Shown here: positions 1 to 7,145 of the stretch, piece by piece
Layout of the letters: each line of letters opens with the position of its first letter
How positions within the stretch are numbered: the stretch's first letter is position 1
NCBI GenBank assembly: GCA_036403095.1
Contig: DASWRQ010000216.1
Location: 1-64,000 of the forward strand
DNA: 64,000 bases
From: Kutzneria sp036403095
GTDB lineage: Bacteria > Actinomycetota > Actinomycetes > Mycobacteriales > Pseudonocardiaceae
Reading direction: 5' to 3'
Notes under the pieces: model-generated
Database searches by the model: none
Told to the model about the DNA's origin: nothing
Seen by the model: only the letters and a program-made list of their open reading frames with translations
Position numbers and translations under genes: made by a program

Positions 1-15
1 GAGGACGGCGAGCCC

Positions 16-663
16 GTGGATGTCGCGGCGGTGATGGGCTCGATCCTGGACGAGGCGGCCGCCTACCAGGCCGAGGACACCGACGACGAGGTGCTGGTCG
101 GCTCCGGCCTGCCCGACCTCGAGGACGAGGCCACGCTGAACGCGGCCCTGGAGTCGCTGCTGCTGGTCGTGGACTCGCCGGCCGAGGACGAGCTGCTGGC
201 GTCCACGCTGGAGCAGCCGGTGAAGCGGATCCGGCAGGCGATGGAGGCGTTGTCGGCCCGGTACACCGAGGCCGGCAGCGGCATCGACCTGCGCCGGGTC
301 GGCGACGGCTGGCGGATGCACACCCGCGACACCTACGCCCCGTACGTGGAGAAGCTGCTGCTCGACGGCCAGCGGGCCAAGCTGACCCGGGCCGCGCTGG
401 AGACGCTGGCGGTGATCGCCTACCGGCAGCCGGTCACCCGGTCGAGGGTCGCGGCGGTGCGCGGCGTGAACGTCGACGGCGTGATTCGGACCCTGGTGAC
501 GCGGGGCCTGATCGAGGAGACGGGCAACGACCCGGACACGGGTGGCATCCTGTACCGGACCACCGAACTTTTCCTGGAGCGGTTGGGGCTGTCCTCGTTG
601 AAGGACCTGCCGCCGATCGCTCCGCTGCTGCCCGAAGTGGATGCGATCGACGATGTCGGCTAA
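16..663 (+). CDS. scpB: ScpB, condensin accessory subunit
   Basis: ScpB is the winged-helix subunit that, with the kleisin ScpA, bridges SMC in the chromosome-compacting SMC-ScpAB complex on the nucleoid. The core begins near residue 38 (LNAALESLLLVVDSPA) and the typical second winged-helix segment LAVIAYRQPVTRSRVAAVRGVN lies at about residues 131-152. The acidic N-terminal extension of roughly 37 residues is variable in this family. I use the GTG at 16, but the frame is open to the left edge, so the true start could be outside the window; scpA is expected there. The 3' end overlaps the start of rluB, the usual actinobacterial arrangement, implying translational coupling. Identification is firm, the start is not. 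Confidence 0.9.
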   Translation: MDVAAVMGSILDEAAAYQAEDTDDEVLVGSGLPDLEDEATLNAALESLLLVVDSPAEDELLASTLEQPVKRIRQAMEALSARYTEAGSGIDLRRVGDGWRMHTRDTYAPYVEKLLLDGQRAKLTRAALETLAVIAYRQPVTRSRVAAVRGVNVDGVIRTLVTRGLIEETGNDPDTGGILYRTTELFLERLGLSSLKDLPPIAPLLPEVDAIDDVG

Positions 664-1408
664 GAACCTTGATGACGGTGTGCGCCTGCAGAAGGTGCTC
701 TCCCAGGCGGGCGTGGCCTCGCGGCGCGCGGCCGAGGAGCTGATCGCCGAGGGCCGCGTCAGCGTGGACGGCAAGGTCGTGCGCGAGATGGGGCGGCGCG
801 TCGACCCCGACACCGCGGTCATCCACGTCGACGGCAGCCGGGTCATCGTCCGCGAGGACGTCCTGCACTTCGCCCTGAACAAGCCCAAGGGCGTGCACTC
901 GACCATGTCCGACGAGATGGGGCGGCCCTGCGTCGGCGACTACGTGCGCGAGCGGGCCGAGTCCGGCGGCGCCCGGCTGTTCCACGTCGGGCGGCTCGAC
1001 GTGGACACCGAGGGCCTGTTGCTGCTGACCAACGACGGCGAGCTGGCCCACCGGCTCATGCACCCGTCGTACCAGGTGCTGAAGACCTACCTGGCCGAGG
1101 TGCCCGGTCCGGTGGCCAAGGACGTGGGCAAGCGGCTGAAGGCCGGCATCGTGCTGGAGGACGGGCCGATCAAGGTGGACGCCTTCCGGCTGGTCGACTC
1201 CATGCCCGGCAAGGCCATGGTCGAGGTTGTGCTGCACGAGGGCCGCAAGCACATCGTGCGCCGCCTGCTGGAAGAGGTCGGCTACCCCGTGAGCCGCCTG
1301 GTGCGCACCGAGATCGCCGGCGTGCACCTGGGCAACCAGCGGCCCGGATCGCTGCGCCGGCTCACCCGGGCCGAGGTCGGTCAGCTCTACTCGGCCGTGG
1401 GTATGTAA
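641..1408 (+). CDS. rluB: RluB-type 23S rRNA pseudouridine synthase
   Basis: Converts a specific uridine of 23S rRNA to pseudouridine. An N-terminal S4 RNA-binding domain (about residues 15-65) is followed by the RsuA/RluB catalytic domain; the family motif GRLDVDTEGLLLLTNDG is at 117-133 with D120 as the expected catalytic aspartate. Length (255 aa) fits the family. Two ATG codons are possible, 641 and 653; both overlap the end of scpB, and the first has a purine stretch directly before it. A near-ideal intrinsic terminator follows at 1485-1519, so the scpA-scpB-rluB transcript probably ends there, before the accessory block. Confidence 0.93.
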   Translation: MRSTMSAKNLDDGVRLQKVLSQAGVASRRAAEELIAEGRVSVDGKVVREMGRRVDPDTAVIHVDGSRVIVREDVLHFALNKPKGVHSTMSDEMGRPCVGDYVRERAESGGARLFHVGRLDVDTEGLLLLTNDGELAHRLMHPSYQVLKTYLAEVPGPVAKDVGKRLKAGIVLEDGPIKVDAFRLVDSMPGKAMVEVVLHEGRKHIVRRLLEEVGYPVSRLVRTEIAGVHLGNQRPGSLRRLTRAEVGQLYSAVGM

Positions 1409-1484
1409 CCACTATTGCTTCAGTGACAACTGAAAATTAGAGGCCGTCGGCGGCTTGCCGCGATGTCCCCGGATCTTGTTCCCG

Positions 1485-1519
1485 CAGGGGTCTTTCCTTC
1501 CAGGAAAGACCCCTGTTTT
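1485..1519 (+). terminator. Intrinsic terminator after rluB
   Basis: A perfect 14-bp stem (1485-1498 with 1502-1515, left arm CAGGGGTCTTTCCT), a three-base loop and a TTTT tail at 1516-1519. This is a classical Rho-independent terminator, rarely so complete in high-GC DNA, and it separates the housekeeping operon from the MarR-MFS block. Confidence 0.92.
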
Positions 1520-1546
1520 CATGGTCGAGATGGTAGAATCGAACAC

Positions 1547-1597
1547 GTGAGCGAACCTTTGAACCCGGCTCCCAAGCCGTGGCCGGTGCCGCGGTAA
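1547..1597 (+). CDS. Possible 16-aa leaderless leader ORF (MSEPLNPAPKPWPVPR)
   Basis: GTG at 1547 is seven bases behind a good -10 hexamer, TAGAAT (1534-1539), the standard geometry of leaderless transcripts in actinobacteria. The frame encodes a short proline-rich peptide ending in PKPWPVPR and stops with TAA at 1595. It lies between the rluB terminator and the large palindrome before the marR gene. It could be a regulatory leader peptide, a remnant of a lost gene, or chance; expression is unproven. Confidence 0.35.
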   Translation: MSEPLNPAPKPWPVPR

Positions 1598-1607
1598 CTT
1601 CCTTCCC

Positions 1608-1664
1608 CTAGCTGATGACTTTCACTGCGTCGGGGTGCAGTGTGCCGTGAAAGTCATCAGCTAG
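1608..1664. promoter_or_regulatory. 18-bp perfect inverted repeat, probable MarR operator
   Basis: CTAGCTGATGACTTTCAC (1608-1625) is repeated exactly in inverted orientation at 1647-1664, with 21 bases between. The right arm overlaps a -10-like TAGGCT (1662-1667), which sits eight bases before the GTG of the MarR gene. A palindrome on the promoter of a marR-pump pair is the usual autorepression site; that MarR binds here is inference. As RNA it could also form a long hairpin. Confidence 0.7.
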
Positions 1665-1675
1665 GCTTAGTATTC

Positions 1676-2095
1676 GTGGACGACAACGAGCTGGCGGTGG
1701 AGGTCCGCGAGGCGGTGTCCCGGCTGGCCCGCCGACTACGCCAGGAGCGGCCGCCGCACGAGCTGGGATTGACCTCGCTGTCGGTGCTCTCGCGGCTTTA
1801 TCGGCTCGGTCCGGCCGGCCCGTCGGCGCTGGCCGCCGCCGAGAACGTGCAACCCCAGTCCATGACCCGTGCGCTGGCCACCTTGGTCGAACGCGGCCTG
1901 GTCGCCCGCGAGCCACACCCCAGCGATCGCCGTCAGACCGTCATCAGCATCACCGATGCCGGGCGGGCCGTGCTGGACGAGGACCGATCGCGTCGCGACG
2001 CGTGGCTGGCCGGGGTGATCGCCGAGCGGCTCACTCCCGTGGAGCGGGAGTTCCTGCTGGCCTCGGCCAAGTTGCTCGAGGTGCTGGCGCGATGA
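1676..2095 (+). CDS. MarR family transcriptional regulator
   Basis: A 139-aa winged-helix regulator of the MarR family, usually a ligand-released repressor of an adjacent efflux or stress gene. Visible features are the recognition-helix region ALAAAENVQPQSMTRALATLVERGLV and the wing with the family signature DRRQTVISITDAGR. The GTG at 1676 gives the normal MarR length and is placed for a leaderless transcript. The stop overlaps the ATG of the downstream MFS transporter (ATGA, 2092-2095), so the two are translationally coupled. The 18-bp palindrome upstream is the likely operator. The ligand cannot be predicted. Confidence 0.9.
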   Translation: MDDNELAVEVREAVSRLARRLRQERPPHELGLTSLSVLSRLYRLGPAGPSALAAAENVQPQSMTRALATLVERGLVAREPHPSDRRQTVISITDAGRAVLDEDRSRRDAWLAGVIAERLTPVEREFLLASAKLLEVLAR

Positions 2096-3537
2096 CCGTG
2101 CTCTCGCGCTCCGTCGGGCTGCGGCTGGTGCTGCCCGTGGTGCTCGGGACGCTGCTCAACGCCGTGAACTCGTCGATGATCGCGGTGGCGCTGGTCGACA
2201 TCCAGCACGAGTTCCACGCCGGGGCCGAGGTCGTGTGGCTGGTGTCGGGGCTGTACCTGGCCACCGCCGTCGCCCAGCCGACGATGGGCCGCCTGGCCGA
2301 CCGGTTCGGGGCGCGGCGCGTGTTCTGCTGGGGCTTGGTGATCGTCATGGCCGCCGCGATCGGCGCACCGTTCGCGCCTGGTCTCGGCTGGCTCGTCGCC
2401 GCGCGGGTACTGCTGGGCATCGGCACCTCGGCGGCGTACCCGTCCGGGATCTCCTTGATACGGCAGGGAATCGGCGGCGAGGCCACCGGCGCCCTCGGCG
2501 CCATCTCCGCCGCCGGCCAGGTCGCCGTCGCGCTCGGGCCGCCGCTGGGCGGGGTCTTGGTGCTGCTGGCCGGTTGGCGGTCGATCTTCTGGGTCAACCT
2601 CCCCATCGCCGCCCTGTCCCTGGTCCTCGTCCTGCTGTGGGTGCCGCGCGACCGGGCCCGCAAGTCCACTTCGGTCGGTCTGGACCCGTTGGGAATACTG
2701 CTGTTCGCCGCCGCCATGGTCGGACTGTTGGTGTTCCTGTTGGAGTTCCGCTGGCCCTTCCTGGTCGCCGCCGTCGGGTTGGCGGCCGTCCTGCTGTGGT
2801 GGGAACTGCGCGTCTCCCGACCGTTCATCGACGTTCGGATGTTGTCGGCCAACCGTCCCCTCAGTCGCACCTACGCCCGGGTCGCCGTCACCTACGTCGT
2901 CTTCTACACGATCTTCTACGGCGTTCCCCAGTGGCTCGAACAGGGCCGGCTGCTGTCCAGCGCCGAGGCCGGGCTTGTCGTGCTGCCCATCGCCGGCATG
3001 GGCATCATCGCCACCGTCGTCGCCACCCGCCGCCCTCGGCTGCCCCTACTGGTCATCGGCTCCGCCGGCCTCCTCGTCGGCAGCCTCGCCCTGCTCCTCA
3101 TCGGCGGTTCGACCTCCGTCGTGCTGCTCGTGCTCGTCTCCGCCGTCCTCGGCATCCCCAACGGCTTCAACAGCCTCGGCAACCAGACCGCCATGTATGC
3201 CGCCGCCCCCACCGACCAGGTCGGCACCGCCTCCGGTCTTTACCGCACGTCCCAGTACATCGGCGCCAACCTCGCCGCGGCGCTGGTCGGTCTCGGCCTC
3301 GGCGACCACGCCACCGACTCCGGCCTGCATCTGCTGGCCGTGGTGATCTCGGTGATCAGCGCCGGGTTGTTGGCTGCCGCCCTGCTGCGGCGTCGGTTCC
3401 TTCGACCGCGGAATGAACCGACACGACTGTGTGCGGCCGTACGACTGGGCGCGATCACTGGCCGCGCCGTTAGACGGCCCGGGCCAGGAAGACGTATTCA
3501 CGGCCGGGACGGTCGGGGGCGTCGCGGACGTCGGTGA
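2092..3537 (+). CDS. MFS transporter, DHA2-like drug efflux pump
   Basis: A 481-aa major facilitator superfamily protein with about 12-14 hydrophobic segments. The loop 2-3 motif (GRLADRFGARRVF, about residues 62-74) and the motif C region (ISAAGQVAVALGPPLGG) are typical of drug:H+ antiporters. It is coupled to the MarR gene by a four-base overlap, so export of a MarR-sensed compound is the likely job. The open frame continues through an Arg-rich tail of about 40 residues and overlaps the convergent methyltransferase gene by 68 bp. This tail looks unlike a membrane-protein C-terminus and may reflect loss of the original stop codon. Confidence 0.88.
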   Translation: MTVLSRSVGLRLVLPVVLGTLLNAVNSSMIAVALVDIQHEFHAGAEVVWLVSGLYLATAVAQPTMGRLADRFGARRVFCWGLVIVMAAAIGAPFAPGLGWLVAARVLLGIGTSAAYPSGISLIRQGIGGEATGALGAISAAGQVAVALGPPLGGVLVLLAGWRSIFWVNLPIAALSLVLVLLWVPRDRARKSTSVGLDPLGILLFAAAMVGLLVFLLEFRWPFLVAAVGLAAVLLWWELRVSRPFIDVRMLSANRPLSRTYARVAVTYVVFYTIFYGVPQWLEQGRLLSSAEAGLVVLPIAGMGIIATVVATRRPRLPLLVIGSAGLLVGSLALLLIGGSTSVVLLVLVSAVLGIPNGFNSLGNQTAMYAAAPTDQVGTASGLYRTSQYIGANLAAALVGLGLGDHATDSGLHLLAVVISVISAGLLAAALLRRRFLRPRNEPTRLCAAVRLGAITGRAVRRPGPGRRIHGRDGRGRRGRR

Positions 3538-4177
3538 CGGTGAAGCCGTGGGCGGCGAGATCGGCCTCGACCTCGGTGCGGTCGCGGAAGCGCAGCGTGG
3601 AGGTGGAGGTGAGGCGCTCGCCGTCGGGGAAAATCGTGGTCCAGCGGAACGTGACGAGGGGACCGGTGACGTCGAGCAGGTCGGCCCAGGTTTCGATGCC
3701 GTCGAGGACCTGGTGGGTCTGAGCGCGGTTCCAGCGCAGCCAGGGTTGCCCGTCGGGGACGCGGGTCTCGAACATCAGGGTGCCGCCGGGGCGGAGAGCG
3801 GAGTGGGCGGCGGCGAGGGTGGCGGCCCAGTCGGCGGGCTCGAAGATGGCCTGGGCGACATTGGCCGTCATGACGGCGAGATCGGCCTGCAAGGCGGGCA
3901 GATCCGTTGCGGTGCCGTGGATCCAGTGCACGCGAGAGGCGCCGGGCTTGGCCCGGGCGACGTCGAGCGAGGCCAAGGCGGGGTCGACGCCGACGACGGA
4001 GAGGCCGAGATCGGCCAGCCGAAGGGCCAGCACCCCGGTGCCGCAACCGATGTCGACGACGGTCCGGGCGACGAGCTCGACGGCGACCGCGACGTACGGG
4101 TCGAGGTCGGAGCGGTCGCCCTCGAACACGTCGTAGATCGCGGCGAGGCGGGGATGGGTGAAACCTTCGTCGGCCAT
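3470..4177 (-). CDS. Class I SAM-dependent methyltransferase
   Basis: A 235-aa protein with a Rossmann-type SAM-binding fold. Motif I is VVDIGCGTG (residues 40-48), an acidic residue ends beta-2 (VVGVDPA), and a post-I region ALRPGGTLMFETR follows. This pattern matches the Methyltransf_25/UbiE-like group of small-molecule methyltransferases; the substrate is unknown. I prefer the ATG at 4177 to an in-frame TTG 18 bases upstream. It lies 3' of the SARP gene on the same strand with about 97 bp between, and converges with the MFS gene. It may be a target of the adjacent SARPs, but nothing in the sequence proves this. Confidence 0.85.
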   Translation of the reverse strand: MADEGFTHPRLAAIYDVFEGDRSDLDPYVAVAVELVARTVVDIGCGTGVLALRLADLGLSVVGVDPALASLDVARAKPGASRVHWIHGTATDLPALQADLAVMTANVAQAIFEPADWAATLAAAHSALRPGGTLMFETRVPDGQPWLRWNRAQTHQVLDGIETWADLLDVTGPLVTFRWTTIFPDGERLTSTSTLRFRDRTEVEADLAAHGFTVTDVRDAPDRPGREYVFLARAV

Positions 4178-4274
4178 GCCGCGAGTCTGGATCAAGTCGC
4201 GGTCGGCCGCCGCTGATTTTCACGCCTTGTTCGACCACCAGACCGGTCGGACGCGCTTGTGCAAGGCCTGAGCA

Positions 4275-7013
4275 CTAGCGGCGCTGGGTCGGCACCAGCA
4301 GGGCGGCCAACTCGTTGCGGACGTCCTCGGCCTCGGCGTCACGGGACTGCCGCTCGTACACGGCGATGGACTCGTGGAAGGCGTCACGGGCCTCGTCGAC
4401 ATGGCCGAGGGCGCGGTGGGCCCGGCCGAGGTCGGCCAGGGTGGAGCCGATGACGGTGTTGTTGCCGATCCGGCGATAGAGCTCGAGGGCCCGCTGGTGG
4501 TGGCCAAGGGCGGCGGCGGCGTCGCCGGTCTGGGCGGCGACGATGCCGAGCACGTCGGTGACGTCGGCCTCGTTCTCCACGTCGTTGTGCCGGCGGAACA
4601 GGGACAGCGCCTCCTCGCAGCACTGGCGGGCCCAGTCGTGCCGGCCGAGGCGGGTGGCGAAGGTGCCGACGAGCGTGAGGGATTCGCCGATCCAGATCTC
4701 CTCGCCGGTGCGACGGGCCGCCGCCAGGGCCTCCAGCTGGTGGTCCAGCGCGGCCTGCCACTCGTGAAGTCGCTTGTACACCAAGGCGATGGCCTGCTCG
4801 GTGCGGCAGACGTCGACGGCGTCGTGCTCCCGGTCGATCAGCGACAGCGACAGCTGGAGCTGGTCGAGGGAGTCGGGCAACCGCTGCACGCGGGAATAGG
4901 CCCGGCCGACCAGCCGGTGGATCAGCGACGCGGTCTTGGTGTCCACATGGGACACAACGGCCAGCGCGGCCTCCCAGAAGGCCAGGTTGTCGATGTGCAG
5001 GCCCCGTCGATAGCAGTGGGTGCCGGTGTTCCACGCGATCTGCCAGACGGCGTCGTGCCAACCGAGTTCGAGGGCCAGCTGCTGCACGGCCAGCAGGCAG
5101 CCGAGCTCGGCGTCGAACCACGGCAGGCCGTCGGTCGGCGAATCGGGCTGGCAATCCGCCGGCAGGGCGACAAATTCCACGTCCTGGGCCAGCACGCCGA
5201 AGGTCGCGTCGGCCCGCAGGCTGGAATGGACGTAGAACGCCACCAGTCGGCGTAGCGCCGGTTCCGGGTCGGCGACCTGCTCCACGGCGAACAGCCGGAC
5301 CAGGTCGTGCATCCGCCACCGGTTCGGAACATCCTGGTGCAGCAGGGAAAGCCGTTCCAATGCACGCAGCGCACGGCCGACCCGGACCGGCGGCATGCCG
5401 GCCAGCGCCGCGGCCGCGCCGAGGCTGATGTCCGGCCCGGGGGACAGGCCGAGCACGGCGAACACCTGGGCCTGCTCGGGCGTCAACGCCTTGTGCGAGC
5501 AGGAAAGCACGGTGCTGACGCCGGCACCGGGATCGTCCTCGTCGAGCACCCCGAGCCTGGTCCGGGCGTCACGCAGCTCGGCGGCCAAGGCGGACAACGG
5601 AAAGCCCGGACGGGTCTGCGCCCGGCCGGCGACCAGGCTCAACGCCAGTGGAAAACCGGCGCACAGGGCCAGCAACTCGGCCACGGCCCCGGGATCGGCG
5701 GCCAACCGCGCGTCACCGACCCGGTTTCCCAACAGCAGCCCGGCGGCGTCGTCGTCGAGCAGCCCGACGGCCAGCGGGCGGGCGCCCTGGTTGGCCACCA
5801 GCCCGGCCAGCCGATCCCGGCTCGTCACGATCACCGCGCAGCTGGGGCTGCCCGGCATCAGCGGCCCGACCTGCGCGGAGTCGGCGGCGTTGTCCAGCAC
5901 CACCAGCATTCGGCGGTCCGCGAGCAGGCTCCGGAACAGCGCCGCCTGCCCCTCCAGATCGGTCGGCACCGCCGCGGCGGCGACGCCCAACGCGTCCAGA
6001 AATGCCCGTACCGCAACGGAAGCCGGCACGGGCTCGGTCAGCGGGTCGAAACCGCGCAGGTTCACGTGCAGCTGCCCGTCGGGGAACTCGTCCACGTGCT
6101 GATGGGCCCAGCGCAGGGCCAGCGCGGTCTTGCCAATGCCGCCGGTGCCCCAGAGCGTGGCGACGGGCATGGTGCCGTCGCGGAACTCCAGCGCCTGCGA
6201 CAGCGCCGCCAGCTCCGCCGTCCGCCCGGAGAACCAGGCCGGCGGCGCCGGCAGCTGCCGCGGCACGACGGCCGGCCGCTGGGTCGTGGCCACCGTCAGC
6301 GCCGGATCGGCAGTGAGCATGCGCTGGTGCAGTTCCCGCAGCTCAGTGCCGGGATCGGCACCGAGGTCCTCGGCCAGCCGCAGCCGCACGGCCTGGTAGC
6401 GGCCCAGCGCCTCGGCCTGCCGCCCAGCCCGGTACAGGGCCAGCATCAGCTGCCCGGCGACGCGCTCGTCCAGCGGCTGCTCCGAGGCCCGGGCCAGCAG
6501 CTCCGGCACGAGCGCCGCGTGCTGCCCGAGCCGCAGCCGCAGGTCGGTGTGGTCCAGCTCGGTGGCCAGCCGCTCACGGGCCAGCTGCTCCCGTTCCTCG
6601 ATGGCCCAGTCGGAGCCCAGGCCGGCCAGCGCCTCGCCCCGCCACAGCGCGAACGCCCGCTCGAACAGCGCCGGATCCTCGGCCCCGCGGGCCTGCCTGA
6701 CCAGGCTGCGGAACAGGTTCAGGTCGATGTCCAGCGGATCGTCGACGACCATCGAGTAGCCGCCGGCCCGCCGCACGATCGTCACGCCCTCGACCCGTCG
6801 CAGCCGGGTCAGGTAGCTGTGCAGGGTGCCGGTGGCCCGCTGTGGCGGCCGCTCGCCCCACACCCGATCCACCAGCTCGTCGACCGACACCACCGTGTTG
6901 ACGTCCACGAGCAGGGCGGCGAGCACGCACTGCTGGCGTGCGTGCCCGATGTCGGCCGGCTGCCCGCCGACCGACACCTCGATCCCGCCCAATAGTGCGA
7001 ACCGTGCAGTCAC
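4275..7013 (-). CDS. AfsR-like SARP regulator (wHTH-BTAD-NB-ARC-TPR), copy 1
   Basis: A 912-aa multidomain activator of the Streptomyces antibiotic regulatory protein type. Order: winged-helix DNA-binding domain (1-95), bacterial transcriptional activation domain (about 97-242), NB-ARC STAND ATPase with P-loop GTGGIGKT at 289-296 and the VTSRDRL segment, then tetratricopeptide-like repeats over the last 220 residues. AfsR family members activate secondary-metabolite regulators in an ATP-dependent way. The start is GTG at 7013. A -10-like hexamer on the minus strand close to it suggests a leaderless mRNA. It is paralogous throughout to the next gene, with similar length and domain order. The pair probably arose by tandem duplication. 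Confidence 0.9.
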   Translation of the reverse strand: MTARFALLGGIEVSVGGQPADIGHARQQCVLAALLVDVNTVVSVDELVDRVWGERPPQRATGTLHSYLTRLRRVEGVTIVRRAGGYSMVVDDPLDIDLNLFRSLVRQARGAEDPALFERAFALWRGEALAGLGSDWAIEEREQLARERLATELDHTDLRLRLGQHAALVPELLARASEQPLDERVAGQLMLALYRAGRQAEALGRYQAVRLRLAEDLGADPGTELRELHQRMLTADPALTVATTQRPAVVPRQLPAPPAWFSGRTAELAALSQALEFRDGTMPVATLWGTGGIGKTALALRWAHQHVDEFPDGQLHVNLRGFDPLTEPVPASVAVRAFLDALGVAAAAVPTDLEGQAALFRSLLADRRMLVVLDNAADSAQVGPLMPGSPSCAVIVTSRDRLAGLVANQGARPLAVGLLDDDAAGLLLGNRVGDARLAADPGAVAELLALCAGFPLALSLVAGRAQTRPGFPLSALAAELRDARTRLGVLDEDDPGAGVSTVLSCSHKALTPEQAQVFAVLGLSPGPDISLGAAAALAGMPPVRVGRALRALERLSLLHQDVPNRWRMHDLVRLFAVEQVADPEPALRRLVAFYVHSSLRADATFGVLAQDVEFVALPADCQPDSPTDGLPWFDAELGCLLAVQQLALELGWHDAVWQIAWNTGTHCYRRGLHIDNLAFWEAALAVVSHVDTKTASLIHRLVGRAYSRVQRLPDSLDQLQLSLSLIDREHDAVDVCRTEQAIALVYKRLHEWQAALDHQLEALAAARRTGEEIWIGESLTLVGTFATRLGRHDWARQCCEEALSLFRRHNDVENEADVTDVLGIVAAQTGDAAAALGHHQRALELYRRIGNNTVIGSTLADLGRAHRALGHVDEARDAFHESIAVYERQSRDAEAEDVRNELAALLVPTQRR

Positions 7014-7035
7014 GATCCGTGCATAGTGCCTGTGG

Positions 7036-7061
7036 CCTGCGGATTCAAGCGAAATGCAAGA
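7036..7061 (-). promoter_or_regulatory. Direct heptad repeats upstream of SARP copy 1
   Basis: On the plus strand TTCAAGC (7044-7050) and TGCAAGA (7055-7061) are spaced by an 11-bp period, the arrangement bound by SARP proteins. A 24-bp stretch (7036-7059) recurs with two mismatches at 9905-9928 upstream of the second SARP gene. The site lies about 30 bp before the GTG at 7013, at the -35 position. Cross- or autoregulation by SARPs is inference. Confidence 0.55.
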
Positions 7062-7093
7062 AACGCCGCAATGGAGTGGAGCACGATGGCCCA

Positions 7094-7142
7094 GTCACGC
7101 CGCGTCCAGGGCTCCAGGGGGGAACCGGGGGCGCGGCGTGAC
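7094..7142 (-). terminator. GC-rich hairpin after SARP copy 2
   Basis: Perfect 11-bp inverted repeat GTCACGCCGCG (7094-7104) with 7132-7142, starting three bases past the stop of SARP copy 2. There is no T-tract, so it would be a structure-only terminator, common in actinomycetes. Confidence 0.55.
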
Positions 7143-7145
7143 CGC

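Noticed and set aside
434..1327. Long open frame on the minus strand opposite rluB
   Set aside because: Arises from the codon bias of GC-rich DNA; rluB on the plus strand has clear family motifs and this frame has none.
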